A DNA stretch of 64,000 nucleotides from Chrysoporthe austroafricana. Its lineage: Eukaryota > Ascomycota > Sordariomycetes > Diaporthales > Cryphonectriaceae. Location of the stretch: the NCBI GenBank assembly GCA_001051155.2, contig JYIP02000005.1, positions 3,534,001 through 3,598,000 of the forward strand. Direction: 5' to 3'. Shown here piece after piece: positions 1-11,737 of this stretch. Both the position numbers and the translations under genes were made by a program. The notes beneath the pieces were generated by a model. It saw only the letters and a list, made by a program, of their open reading frames with translations, did no database searches and was not told the origin of the DNA. The stretch's first letter is position 1; every line of letters begins with the position of its first letter.

Positions 1-342
1 CATGATCCCCCACCCTTCAACTTCCCAGCTACACCCCGGCGCCGCAGCGATCGTCAGCCACTCCTTGTCCGGGACGGCCAGCGCCTCCTCCCTCCACCTT
101 CCCACGATCGCCTCGTCGAACACCTTGCGGTGCCACTCCGGCTTGTCCGTCAGGCGCTCCATGACCGCCATCATGGCGACCTCGCGCACGGGGAGCAGGT
201 CCGAGTGTGACCCCGGGAAATTCGGGTGGCAGCCGACTGGATACAACGGTAGGAAGTCGTACCAGCCGCCCGACGCGGATGTCGGCCAGTCCCGGAGCGG
301 CAGGCCCAGGCCCGGGTATTCGTGGACGGCGGCAGCGGTCAT
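1..342 (-). CDS. DUF4246 family protein, N-terminal part (cut by window edge)
   Basis: The reverse strand is open from an ATG at 342 to the window edge, giving 114 residues with no stop, so only the N-terminus is present. The start reads MTAAAVHEYPGLGLPLRDWP. About 60 residues later comes a stretch matching the conserved start of fungal DUF4246 proteins: a VREVAMMAVMERLTDKPEW segment followed by RKVFDEAIVGRWREEAL. The family is widespread in filamentous fungi and has no assigned biochemical role that I know of. The codons follow GC-rich coding bias and no intron is visible in this part. Upstream of the ATG, 343-1270 carries no other gene, so the promoter must lie there. The family call is fairly secure; function is unknown. 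Confidence 0.75.
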   Translation of the reverse strand, partial: MTAAAVHEYPGLGLPLRDWPTSASGGWYDFLPLYPVGCHPNFPGSHSDLLPVREVAMMAVMERLTDKPEWHRKVFDEAIVGRWREEALAVPDKEWLTIAAAPGCSWEVEGWGIM

Positions 343-1270
343 TGTTCGGAAGAAAGGCCAGGAGGGAAGGCAGTATGCCAGAGTCTGGCTGAAAGGCATT
401 GAACATAGGAGCGCTCTGGCACATGGATTTCAAGACCGGGAAGTCAACAGTGATGGACGCGATTCTTATAGATGCGTGAGAGTGGATGTTTGGCTCCGGC
501 TGCGGTGTAGTTAAAGCTAGGCAGCAGTCGATGCCTGGCGAATATCAACCTTTCAGCGACATCTTAATTTTATTGCTTTCCGTTCGTGTTCCCTGAGGGA
601 AATGCAAAAGTCGTTAGCTCGGAACGGCAGGCAGCAGGCAGCACCCAATCACTGTTTGCTGACCTGACCAGGTTTGGGCTGGCTTGATGCCAAGAGGCAC
701 TGAACAAGCAATGATTGTGAGCACGAGATGTGTTTGTAGAGCATCTTGGACAGACTTCCGGTCTTGTTCGTGTCTTCATCTAGCCGAAGGCTTACTGGCT
801 TTTTTTTCAAGTCTTCTACCCGCCATTCTATTTCACATCGCCAAGTCGCATCTGGTGCCTCAATCTTGATGCAATAGTGATCGAAACGTGGCTCGACCGA
901 AGGCGAAGAAGCAGAATGACAGGCAATGAACGACACGTATGAAGACAAGCCTGGATCTCAGCTCAAGATGGATTTGACCTAGCCAGGTCTCAAAAACCTT
1001 GCATCTGACAGACTTTCTTCGTTGTGACGAGCAGAGGGCCCAGGTCACCTTCGCCTGCTCCTTCGCTTCATATGAGCACGAGAAGTTGAACGAGATGCTA
1101 TGCTTATAGGGCACGACAAGATTACACGAGCTGCACGCGACACGCATCTCGGAAGAGAATTCGAGGTCTCAGAACAGGCTGGGGCTTTCGCTATTGCGGA
1201 TGCTACGACCTCGGATTGGACGACGTTAGAACCTTCCTAAGATCGTATCGCTATCGCTATTGCAGCCAGT
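343..1270. other. Intergenic: promoter of the DUF4246 gene and 3' flank of OLA1
   Basis: This stretch holds the upstream region of the left-edge gene and the 3' flank of OLA1. Short open frames on both strands have no recognisable domain and no coding-like bias. I see no RNA gene or repeat. Confidence 0.5.
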
Positions 1271-2844
1271 TTAGCCCTTGGCGGCACCGGCCTTGATGAG
1301 CAAGCTAGACAAGGTTCTATTAGCCATTGCTCTTTGACGGGGGAGGGTTTTCAAAATCTTGTCACTCACATATCTCCGTCTTGTACGACGTAATCCTTGC
1401 CCTTTGTCATCATCTTACCCTTCGCCTTCACCTCTGCCTCGTCACCGAGCTCCTTCAGGGTCGTAAAATTGTAAACGATAGCCTGGATGAAGGTCTTCTC
1501 GAAGTCCCCGTGAATGACACCGGCGGCTTGAGGCGCCTTCGTGCCGTTACGGATGGTCCATTGCCGCACCTCATCAGGACCGACTGTGAAGAAGCTGCCC
1601 AGATTCAGGACCTTGCGCATCTGGACGATGACCTTTGGTAGTGCCGAGTCGGCGCCGATATTCTTGCACTCCTCCTTCACCTGGTCATCATTCTCGAACT
1701 GAGACAAGCGCTCCTCGAGACACACCGAGATGGGAATGATAGGGTCACCAGGTGCGTGCTCCTTGCACCACTCGGCGATCTTGGGCAAGTGCTTGTTCTT
1801 CTTTCGGATGTAGTCCTTCTCTGACAGGTTGACGAGGAAGACCACGGGCTTGGCAGTGAGCAGGAAAAGGGGGTTGATGACCTCGACCTGGCGATGATGT
1901 CAGTGAGTCTTGCCCAGGAACATTCAGACCGAAAGCGTAACGATGAATGGGTGTAAGGAATCAGACGAATTTTTATCTCAGTATGCACTCTGCGTTGTTT
2001 TGGTGAGGCATTCGACGAGCTGGGATTAGATCAGGCACTATGGCCTTTTGTCATCATGAAGATGTGCTCGGCATAACCGATTACACAGGGAGAAGTGATT
2101 GGGAGGGGTTGAGGGTGAATCGAAGACGGCTTACCTCCTTGGGGCTCCAGTTGCCGTGCCGGACGTCCTTGCCGTCCTTAAGCCACTGCAGGATTCGTTC
2201 TATCGTCGCCTCCTCCTCTCTCGCCTTCTTCTGCTCCAAGCTCTGGCCACCCTGTCGGGTCTTCTTCTTTTGGTTCTCAAGGGCCTTCTCCACGAACTCG
2301 ATGTCCTTGAGTCTCAGCTCCTCGGCGATGATGTCCAGGTCACGAGTAGGGTTCACGTCACCCTCGACGTGGATGATCTCGGCATCATCGAAGCAGCGCA
2401 CAACCTGGAAGACGGCATCGACGGCACGAATGTGGGACAGGAAGGCGTTGCCCAGACCAGCACCGGTAGAAGCACCGCGGGTCAGACCTGCAATATCATA
2501 GACGGTCAAGTTGGCGGGGACCCGGGACTTTGGCGTGAACTTGTCGCACAGCCAGTCGTACCGCTCGTCGGGGACGATAACGCGGGCCTCTTCGGGATCA
2601 ATTGTGGCATAGGGGAAGTTGGCTGGGTTTCCCAGGTGGCACTTGGTGATGGCCTGGAAGAGGGTGGATTTCCCGACGTTTGCAAGGCCGACCTGAAAGA
2701 GAGTCAGAGGACGGCCTGTACATGCGTGTGGTCGGATCTGGGGCCGGGAAGGGGGGTTCAAGGGCTTACGATTCCGCTCTTCAGGTTGTTGCCGGGGCGG
2801 CCCAGCAGGATCTTCTCCGGCTCGGCCTGCTTCTTGGGAGGCAT
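1271..2844 (-). CDS. OLA1: OLA1/YchF-type Obg-like ATPase
   Basis: Four exons are supported on the minus strand: 2844-2770, 2692-2135, 1887-1370 and 1304-1271, giving 394 residues. It is a cytosolic ATPase of the YchF branch of TRAFAC GTPases, linked in the family to ribosome binding and stress responses. The P-loop GLANVGKST begins at about residue 27. The switch II region reads DIAGLTRGAS. The nucleotide-specificity motif is NLSEKD instead of NKxD, which in this family goes with ATP preference. A long helical insert and a TGS-like C-terminus (QAIVYNF...GKDYVVQDGD) follow. Reading straight through exon 3 would stop at GDM. Using the GTGAGT donor at 1369 and the CTAG acceptor at 1305 restores an ILLIKAGAAKG tail, and the length then equals the family norm. 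The N-terminus MPPKKKQAEPEKILLGRPGN is typical. Confidence 0.95.
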
Positions 2845-4024
2845 CTTCTTCTTCTTGGAATAGGGACGGGTGGGGTGGTGGAATACGAGCGTGCAGCTAA
2901 GCACGCGATGCGGATGAAAAGCAGAGCTAGCTGCGGGTGATGAAAGGGCGCGAGAGACAGAAGAGAAGGAGAGCGGGGGATGCAGAAGCGAGGACGTGGT
3001 CGCGACCTGGAAGGGCTGTTTCCAGCCCGACGTCAGCTCGTTTCGACTGCGAAATTGAAGCCGACGGGAATATCCGCAGTTCCTCGTAAAGAGCCTCGCC
3101 GGGGTCTCTGTTCAATTCCCGAGTACGGCCTCGTCTCGCGCTGCAGAAAACCGTGATGGCGGGGTTGGGTTGGATTGTGTTTGGGTGGAGGAGAGTTGTG
3201 AACTCCCACCGAGCTCAAAAATTTGCAGCTTGCTTCCAAGGCCGGAGCGTGGGGCAGCCAACTGGAATGACGAGCCGCAGCTCTGTCCAGGGAGAGGCAC
3301 GGGCCAGGCACACACGTACACGGTACAGCGCCTCTCTAACGGAAAGAGGAGAAACCTAGCCTCCGGTACCCTCCCCGCATGAGACAGGTGGGGTTGGGGG
3401 GGGGAGCCTCGCTCGAGGGGGGCTTAGGGACTTCAGGGGTCCTCGTTCCAGGTCAGCCTTAGAGCAACCAGCGCCTTGGGGCGAAGCCTTGGAGATGCAC
3501 TGAACGTCAGCGGCAGGGGTCGCCTAGGTGCGAGCCATGGGCCACGGCTGATAAGCTCGGCCAACTCGCTCACGGCCATGGCGCCCACGCACAAGGACCC
3601 GACCTGGGATGCTGGGAGCAGCACGGGAAGAGGAGGCGCCAGTGTCAATTACAATCCGGCTCCCCCCCTCCCCTCCCTTTCCACCAGGCCACGAGTTGGC
3701 CGCCGTCGACCGCGCCAACTCACCTCACTGCACTGATAACCACGCGTCTTCGTATGTGGTCGCAAGTTTCGCGTGAGGGGCTCTGTTTCAGTCACACAGG
3801 ACCTTCCCGCGCGTTTCAGCTGGCCCTCCTAAGGAGCTGAATTCCTTTGTTCTCGCGCGTGCAGCCCGCATGGCCTAGTGACAGGCTGAGGCTGATGACG
3901 GAATCGTTATCACCCACACGTGCCCTTGGACCTCGACTCTCGACCCTTCCGTCCCTCTAGGAATCTATCCCTCCCGCCACAACCACGCCTCCCTTGCGAG
4001 AGCCGTCTCCACAGAGCGTTCACA
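2845..4024. other. Divergent intergenic region between OLA1 and the PPPDE gene
   Basis: This 1.2-kb spacer contains both 5' leaders. There is a pyrimidine-rich stretch just before the start at 4025, ending in a favourable ACAATGGCG context. Open frames here are short and overlap on both strands, so none is called. Confidence 0.55.
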
Positions 4025-4791
4025 ATGGCGCCAAAGAAGTCATCGTCGAAGTCGGTCCGGTCCCACCGGTCGACATTGTCTCTGCAAAAGACCGAGATCG
4101 TCATCAATGTCTATGATCTCCTGCCGGTACGCGCTCCCTCTCCCTGCGCCACTGGTGTATATACCTGCAGGGTGCGGCTAACATTATGTAGCCTGGCAGG
4201 CTCGCGTCACTGCTATGGGCCGTAGGATCGTCCCTCCTCCACTCCGGAGTCGTCATCAACGGCAAAGAATACGCATACGGCGGGCACGACAAGCGCGGAG
4301 TCACCGGCGTCTACTGGACGAAGCCCAGGACCCTCCCGCCCGGCGGTACCTTCAAACAAGAAATACTGCACGGCTTCACGCTGTCTCCGCAGAACGAGAT
4401 CGACGCGATCATCCACGAGGTCTCGAACGAGTTTCAGGGGACGGCGTACAATATCTTAACAAAGAACTGCAACCACTTCACGGCGTACCTCTGCCAGAGG
4501 CTGACAGGCCGGAGCGGCCCCGGCTGGTTGAACAGGGCTGCAAGCATCGGGGTGGCCCTCCCTTGCATCGTACCGAGAGATTGGATCGAGCCGCCAGAGT
4601 ACGACACGCAGGGCGGTGACCTGCTGGAGGACGAGAGCGATTCGGATGAGAGGTCCAGGATGCTGCGGGCGTCTAGCGAGGCCCCTCGACTCGTCGATCT
4701 CCGGAGTAAAGATGCCGATCCTGCCCATCCTGCCCGGAAATCCGGCGATAGGAATCCTGGAGGTGAGACCCGTGGAGAACAGCGGCAATAG
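4025..4791 (+). CDS. PPPDE/DeSI-like thiol peptidase (deubiquitinase/deSUMOylase family)
   Basis: Two exons, 4025-4126 and 4192-4791, are joined by a 65-nt intron (GTACGC...TATGTAG) and encode 233 residues. The split falls inside the family's conserved YDLLPPGRLASLLW block, so the intron is required to rebuild the domain. The predicted catalytic pair is His51 in LLHSGVVINGKEYAYGGH and Cys127 in NILTKNCNHF, both in standard PPPDE context. PPPDE proteins remove ubiquitin or SUMO-like modifiers, and the substrate here cannot be read from sequence. The N-terminal ~25 residues are basic and Ser-rich. The C-terminal ~60 residues are acidic and then low in complexity, consistent with disorder. The terminal segment could be altered by an unseen intron near 4763. 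Length and domain fit fungal members. Confidence 0.88.
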
Positions 4792-5584
4792 GATCTGGAT
4801 TCACGCACTATGCAAAGCGTGAATCGGGGTTTCTCGGGCCTCGAGTCTGGGGTAGGCGGGGACTGGCGGCTCGCGGTATCAAACCATACGGTCCCAACCA
4901 GCCCGGCCTCCCTGGACCCGGTATTCTCGATGGGGCCCTGAGACTGCTGTCTGCGTTGCCGCCCCCAAACACCATGGCGACAGCCGTGTTACTTTGGCTC
5001 GCGTCGTGGCTTCTCTCTTTTGACCCGGTTCTTATGTAGAACCTACAGGTCACTTGCCAGCTCTTTCTCGCTGTCGCATCCAACTCCGAACCCTGTGACT
5101 CGGCTCTCTGCGAGCTGTCCGGCGCATTTCCTGGAGGTATAGAGAGAGCAGTGCGATCCATATAACAACATACGGAATGGACAAGTTGGATGCATCTCAG
5201 CGGTCATCGAGATGCGTGGTGACTTTAGCTCTCTATTGGGTCAGCACCTGGAGACGGGAGGTCGTGTTAACATAACGTCGTGTTTCAGATTTGGTTGTCA
5301 AGGATCACTGGAGTTGGGAGTGTTTGAGTATTTATCATGATATCACCGGCGTATTGATTTTTTCCGGAGGGTCCCGTTTTCATGTTTCTTTGGGTTGCAC
5401 ACATACCTTCCCTGTAGTTTTTTTCTGGAACCTGAGTGTGCTTGAGCAAGAGCACGGTCAGTTGCAGTCATTCATTACTACCAACCTCATCAGGGAGAGG
5501 CTGAACAGCGCAGCATACTTGGTCTTTGATACTGAGCGTATCTATCCCTCTTTCGAGCAAGTGAACCCCAGGCACCCATGTGTT
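4792..5584. other. Convergent intergenic region
   Basis: This holds the 3' ends of the PPPDE gene (+) and the nitroreductase (-). Long shadow frames on both strands lack any domain, and nothing further is supported. Confidence 0.5.
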
Positions 5585-6365
5585 CTAGCCAGACAATATC
5601 ACCGTCGTCTCCTCCCAACGCAGCCTCGGCGGCCTCATCCCATTCACCTTCGCCCCCTTATCCTCATATCCCACGGCCAGCCCGCAGATCACCACATACT
5701 CGTCGGGTATCCCTACCGTCTCCTTCACGACCTCCGGGTACCCAGCAATGCTCACCTGGACACAGGTGTCGACCCCCTCGGCCCTCAGCGCCAGTACCAG
5801 CGTCTGCAGGTACATGCCGACGCTTAGCGAGTCCGCCTTGTCCAGGTCGTCTCTCATGCACACGATACACCCCACCGGGGCGCCGAAGAACTCGAAGTTA
5901 CGCAGCACGGCGTTCCGCATACCCTCCTCGTCGTCGCGCGGGATAGACCAGCCGCCGCCGTAGATGTACCTGCCCAGCTGGCTGCGGAACGCAGACGCCC
6001 AGGCGGGGAGGGGTGGGATTTTGGGCTCGTCATCCGAGGAGGCGTGCTGCATCAGCGCGGTCTTGAGGCGGGCGAGGGGTTGCCCGGTGAGCATCTACAT
6101 GTGTAAGCCTCGAGGTCAGCGCCGCTGTCCCTCGTCATATCGCCCGGGCTGGATAGATAGGGGGAGATCGGACCCAGAGACGCCAGGGCTGCACGTTGGA
6201 GTTCGAGGGAGCTTGCGATGCCAGGCTGAGGGCCCGGTGGAGGATTGGTAGGGGAACGGGGTCGGGCAGGTATTCGCGGCTGGCGTGGCGTGACGTGATA
6301 GCGTCCTGGAGGGTGATGGACGACGCTGGGTGCTCTGAGTTGGTCTGCGAGGTGATTTCTGCCAT
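5585..6365 (-). CDS. Nitroreductase-family flavoprotein
   Basis: Two exons, 6365-6174 and 6094-5585, give 233 residues, the usual size for this fold. The N-terminus carries DAITSRHASREYLPDPVP, followed by QAPSNSNVQPWRLW. Together these are the FMN-phosphate and ribityl-binding signature of NADPH/FMN nitroreductases (RRSxRxF and APSxxNxQPW). The second exon has RNFEFFGAPVGCIVCM and a GIPDEYVVICGLAVGYED segment near the C-terminus, both typical. These enzymes reduce nitro-aromatics or quinones using NAD(P)H and FMN; the physiological substrate is unknown. The intron has a weak donor (GTCCGA) but a good CTGAC branch site and a TGTAG acceptor, and it removes in-frame stops. The ATG at 6365 is the only in-frame ATG at the start. 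Confidence 0.88.
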
Positions 6366-7479
6366 CGTGGTACTACTCAAGCCGGGGAGGCCTTACTTTC
6401 TAGGAAGATGTGAAAGCAAATCAGACAGAGTTTAGGATCTACAGAGGCATGGTAGGCATCGAGCAAGTCACTTGAAACGCATGGCGCACCATTGACTTTA
6501 GAACAGAGCTCGTATCTCTTCAGTAAATACCTGAAACCTTGCGTCATAACCCGGACTGTGAAGCGGCGCTGTACAACATACTAATGCTGGGAATATACCA
6601 ACGGTTCCCTGGGCGGTCAAGAATCCACTGTGGGACAGCCCGAGGCATACTGAGCCCACATCATGATGTGCTGCTGAGGGCAGCATAGGTAGACAGCGTC
6701 TGATGTATGTGAGCTGACATCATGTTCAGGACCGATGCCTCCTTATTTGGAGATACAGCCCGATCGGCGGTGGCATCAGTGGCTGCCAGGGATCTGTCTG
6801 TCTGGTACTCAGTAGACTTGGAGTCGCAGTATCTGTGGGCTCAGGGGTTATCATCTGGATGAGGTTGCATTGGCCTCATGTCGGACCTGGTAGGCAGCTC
6901 AGGGACTGCAATGCTCAGGTGGTGTTACAATATATCTGGTTGAGCCCTCTCCAAAAGTCGCAGAGAGGAGAAAGCAGACCATGATATCGGAGGCCCAGAA
7001 AAGCATGTGAAAGCAGAGACGGATCTATTGATCCACGGCCCGGCGGCGGGATTCCCCACAGGCCTTAAGCTGCCCTAGTCTAAGGCTAGGCACTGGGGAG
7101 TCAGGCCTACTGATTGGATGAAGTCACATCTGACTTGGCAAATGGCGCTGAGCTCTCCTGAGCCTAAGACATGCAACTTACTGTCGACTTCAGCCATCCC
7201 TTCTGCACACATCTCCCTCTTCACCCTAACGCGTCGACTGCCTTCTGCACTTTCTGACTGCCAGATAAGCCACTTGACCATATTCCATCGTGCTTGCACC
7301 CAGCAGCCTTGTATTCGAAGCGCATATCCCTGCAGCAGGACCATCAGCCAGTGACATCAGCTCAGCCTTAAGTCGTTTGTTTGACGCCCGCGTGCGCCCG
7401 CCAGCCCACGCACCCCAGCCCACCCATCGATGCGAAGAGGAAGCGACCGACAGGCCGTCGCGGGACACCAGTCGAATGA
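6366..7479. other. Divergent intergenic region
   Basis: This is the shared upstream region of the nitroreductase (-) and the VPS9-ankyrin gene (+). No open frame with domain support is present. The last 150 bases before 7480 are C-rich, like a fungal 5' leader. Confidence 0.5.
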
Positions 7480-10400
7480 ATGCAACCCCTAAACCCATTC
7501 CTCGCCGCCTTCTTCAAGAGCCCCCTCCCGTCGCAGTGCACTCCCGTCCAGCTCCACGTCCTCCTAGTCCCCACCACCGATGTCCTCCTCACCTCGTGTG
7601 AGGCCGAGGCCGCCCCCGGCTCCAGCATCACCGAGACCGTGTCGGCCGAGGACTTCCTCGGCAGCCATGTCCTGCGCATACCGGACCCGACCAAGCCGTC
7701 GGGGGGCGCGAATGGGAACGGGCCGGCCGGGGGCGGTAAGGACGCGACGCCCAACCTGCGCGAGATGAGGGGCAAAGCGAAGCAATATAATACGATCAAC
7801 GGGAGGAACGTCGTAATCAAGGACAACGTGGTCTACACGAATAAAGGTAGGTTGCTGTGCCTGCGCGGCCGCCGTGCTGTGGGTCTGTACTAACGGCGGC
7901 GGGACAGGCTTCAAGACGCTGGCCTCTGCCAACCTCCTCGGCGACGGGATATGGTATTCGGATACGCTCGAGCCTAGGGGCTGGCTAGTCTACTACATCT
8001 CGCGACCCCTGGTAGGATCATGGGAGGAGATCAAGATCACACCGGCAGTGCTGGTCGAGGGCACCAGGAGAGCCATGGCACTACAGCAAAACGGCGCGTC
8101 ACCGCAGTCCGAAACCAGCGACTCCTCCATGGTCCCCAGAAAGAAAGAGATCAAGAGCTTTCATGACCTGCTCAACCATTTTCCGATCATCGCGAGGCAG
8201 ATGCAGGCGGGGCTTGAGAAGCTGTTCCGCGAGTTCACAATAGTCATAGAACGGCCATTACCGCCGCCGCCGTCAGCATCACACATTCCGGACCCTGCAC
8301 CAGATGGACCTATTACTGCAGCTACGAGGAACGCTAGGTCGAATAGCTTGTCTCAGATCCAGAAGTCTCCGAATGGCCAGAGGGCGCAGAAAGTCCTGGA
8401 GCCGTTCTACGCTGAGGACGACGAAGAGGTTTTCCGAGTCTCGCTCGAGACAGCCGTGACGAATGCGATCGATCTCTTCCAAAGCGTCGACAAACAGCAG
8501 CTTTCACTTCTAGGCGCGACGACCGACTTGACAGGGCCTGTCGTGGAGCGACTGATAGAGCGTTATGTCACGGAGAATGTGCATAACATGCTCTTCCCCA
8601 GATTAGCTGCCCTGAAGAGACCGGAAGATTTAGAGCTCGAGGCCAAGATCCGGCAAATGGATTTCGTCGACGTCTCACAGCTCGGCATTCTGATCGAAGG
8701 TGGCCACCGTGGGAAACAAGAGCTCATCTCTAGGCTGGCGCGGGCCATTGACGAGTTTAAGAAAATTACGAACGCCGGGAGTCCACAGGAGATGATGGAC
8801 ATTCTACTATCGACTATGAAATCTCTGACGCAGCTCGGAGATCCCCCCCTAGCACCAGACAATCGTCCAGTGACCCCTTCTGCCGAAAAGACGATCCTCA
8901 CCATCAATGCGGATACGCTGGTGTCGCTCCTGCTCTTCGTCGTGATCAGGGCACAAATCAAACATCTCCAAGCGCGATTCCTTTACATGCGCCATTTCAT
9001 CTTCGTAGAAGATGTAGATAGCGGCGAGATGGGATATGCTTTGAGCACGTTTGAGGCCGTGCTTGTCTACCTTGATCGCGACTCAACTGGTTTGCGCAGA
9101 GCGAGCCATCGGAACAAAGTACTCTGGGATGCGACGGCTCAGGGTAATCTCGAGATCCTCCAAAAGATCATGGAGCCCAGTGGGAACGCCGTTGATGACG
9201 CTGTCAATGAGGAGGAAGTCGCTGCCCTGTCGTCGACTCGATCAAGTAGGCGAACATCATTCAGCAGCGCTCACTGGAGCTTCGCAAATGGATCATCTAG
9301 GAGGTCCTCTATTGCCTTGACGAACTCCGAGCGCTTCTCAATGGGGTCTGATCTGAGCCACGTCTTCCCTTTTAACAGGCAAGAAGGTTTAGATGGGCCC
9401 ACAGAATCCGCGTTCCCACCCTTGAAACGGATCAAAAAGGTGGCAATGGATGTGCGAAGCCTTTCCAGCGGATCGGAAATTTCATTCCACTCTCGCGCTG
9501 AGAGTATCGGAACCATTGGGAGTGGCATCGAAGGCGATACATCGATCGAACGCCTTTCCCAAACACAGGACTCATTCGGCGAGTCGGTCCTCATGATGGC
9601 CGTGCAAAACGAACGTCCAGAGACGCTGACATACCTGCTCGGCCTCAAGTCTTATTACCCACCAGACATCGTCCTTGAGGACAGTAATAATGAAGAAACG
9701 ACCTTGTTCAGCGCCGCTGTTCAGCTTGGACATGAAAGGATGATCCGGATCTTATTGGACTTCATGAACGATGAGCCCGCCATCACGAAAGAGAGAATGA
9801 AGCTGTATTTCGCCAAACAGGATGTGTGGGGCCGCAGCGTGGCTCACTACATGTTCCATGCACCCTTCTTAATAGTCGAGTACGGGAGGATGATGCCGTG
9901 GACTCTCCAGGACAAGAACGGGCAGACGCCGCTGTTTGCGATATGCCGCTCATATGACCATACGCTGTACCACACGATGGTGCAGCAAGCCCTGGAGCTC
10001 GCGACGGAGTGTCAAGGTGACGGGCAGCCCCTTCATCTTGACGAGCACATCGATGCGAAGGGCAACACTCTGCTTCACATCGTTAATGACGCGCAGCTCT
10101 GCCTGAGGGTGCTGCAGAAATGCGACGCGGACGTCAACGCAGTCAATGATCGAAAGTTCACACCCCTGATGGTGGCGAGCAAATACGGTCGCTTCGACGT
10201 GGTGCGCGCATTCTTTAGCGATGCGAGAGTCGATATTACGGCAAAAGAGCTACGCGGGTTGACGGCTGTGGACCTCGCCAAAGACGACGATGTCCGCAAC
10301 AAGATTGACGACCTCGTCCTCTTTGGTGCGCCCCCGGGGAACGACTCTCGCACAACGGCGGTGGTGCGGTCCTATTTCGTTGAGGATGCCAGCATTCGCT

Positions 10401-11737
10401 TCGTGCTGAAATCCGGCGCACCGGTGGACAAGCACAGCTACGCCGTGACAACATGCAGACGCTCGCTGACAGACTTCGAACACCTTGCCAAGCTCTTGTC
10501 TATGGAGAACCCAGCCTCGTGGATACCGTCTCTGGCCGGTTTGCGATCGCCGTTTCAGATTCCAGTCAAGCCCAGCAGGGCCGTTCTTAAAGATCTGCAG
10601 GTTCGCATGGATTGGTTCCTGCGCATCTTGCTGGCGCACCCGACGTTTGCGACCCACGAGATGCTATGGGAGTTCTTCTTAGTACCGGATCTCCAGCCCG
10701 ATATGATGGAGCAGCGCACCAAACTCAAGTCCGATACTCGCGTGGAAAAGGTCCGTGAAGAGCTGGAGCCGTTGGAGGATGTACGCGAAGTCGAACAATT
10801 TGTCGACCATGCCCGCGAAAATGTCCGCAGCGTCAATCACTCGACAAAGAGCGTGGCGCGGAGGACGAATGTCGTGGGCAATTCTGCCTTGGATCTCTAC
10901 GACGTCTCGGTGCTCCTCCATCGCGCCGTGTCTACTCTACCTTTTCTCCCGCCGACACACCTCGCAGCCTTCGAGACTTACGTGCGGGCCCTGTCACCCA
11001 CGTCGGCAAGTCCCTATGCGACATTTCACTCAACGCAACTGGCCCTGCAGTCTACCATCGATGCCATCTTGACAGCGCTCACCCGCCCGCCCCGCCTGAT
11101 CAACCAGATCAATGCGTTACGGCGCACTGTGGAGCGCAACTACTCATCCCTCTCGCGTTCCACCCGATGGCCGCTAGGTCTCCTCGACGACACTCGCCAG
11201 CGCCTCAATGAGGAGCGTGAGGAGAGAGTGCGCGCCGGCCAGGCTGAGGTGGACAACCTCTCCCGCGAGCTGCGGTACACCCAGCAGACGGTGGCGGCGG
11301 AGCTCGCAGGGTGGCAGGACCTGCACGAGAAGATGGGACGCAGGGCCATACGCGAGCTCGCAAGAGGCATGGTCGTGGTTGAGAAGATGAGGCTTGAGGG
11401 AATGAGGCGAGCCTTGCGAAAACTAAAGGAGGTCGGAGCGGGCGGTGCTGAGGTCCCACGCGATGGCAGTGCTGAAGATGGTGGCGATGAAGCCCCTGGA
11501 TTCGCAAGCCTGAGTTCGCCTGTTGGGCTGGCCGGGCTCAATATGGCACCGAACCGGGAGGATGAGGTCGACGCTGACCTCCCTTCCAGCTCGGACTCTT
11601 CAAGGGCGCCAATACCAAAGGAGACCATAGACCTCGAGGTGGAGGGCCTCCCAGGCCAGGCCCTCGCTGGGCCTTCGAACCCAGCGCAGCACCAGCGACC
11701 GTTATTCGAGGAGGACCTCACTGGCGAGGGCGAATGA
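7480..11737 (+). CDS. VPS9-ankyrin-PX endosomal protein (VARP-like/Vrl1-type)
   Basis: Two exons, 7480-7846 and 7908-11737, are separated by a 61-nt intron with a TACTAAC branch site and encode 1398 residues. A VPS9 domain ends near residue 512 (SAEKTILTINADTLVSLLLF, then RFLYMRHFIFVEDVDSGEMG and a YALSTFEAVLVYL end). VPS9 domains are guanine-exchange factors for Rab5-type GTPases. Ankyrin repeats span about 677-917 (ESVLMMAVQNERPETLTYLL; KFTPLMVASKYGRFDVVRAF). A PX-like domain follows at about 940-1050 (TTAVVRSYFVEDASIRFVL...CRRSLTDFEHLAKLL), then a long coiled-coil or BAR-like region to about 1304 and an acidic tail. This domain order matches yeast Vrl1, the exchange factor of the VINE sorting-nexin complex. 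Orthology is inferred from architecture. The ATG at 7480 heads the only long frame before the intron. Confidence 0.85.

Noticed and set aside
5585..5946. Plus-strand frames opposite the nitroreductase
   Set aside because: Antisense shadows of a gene with clear flavoprotein motifs on the minus strand.
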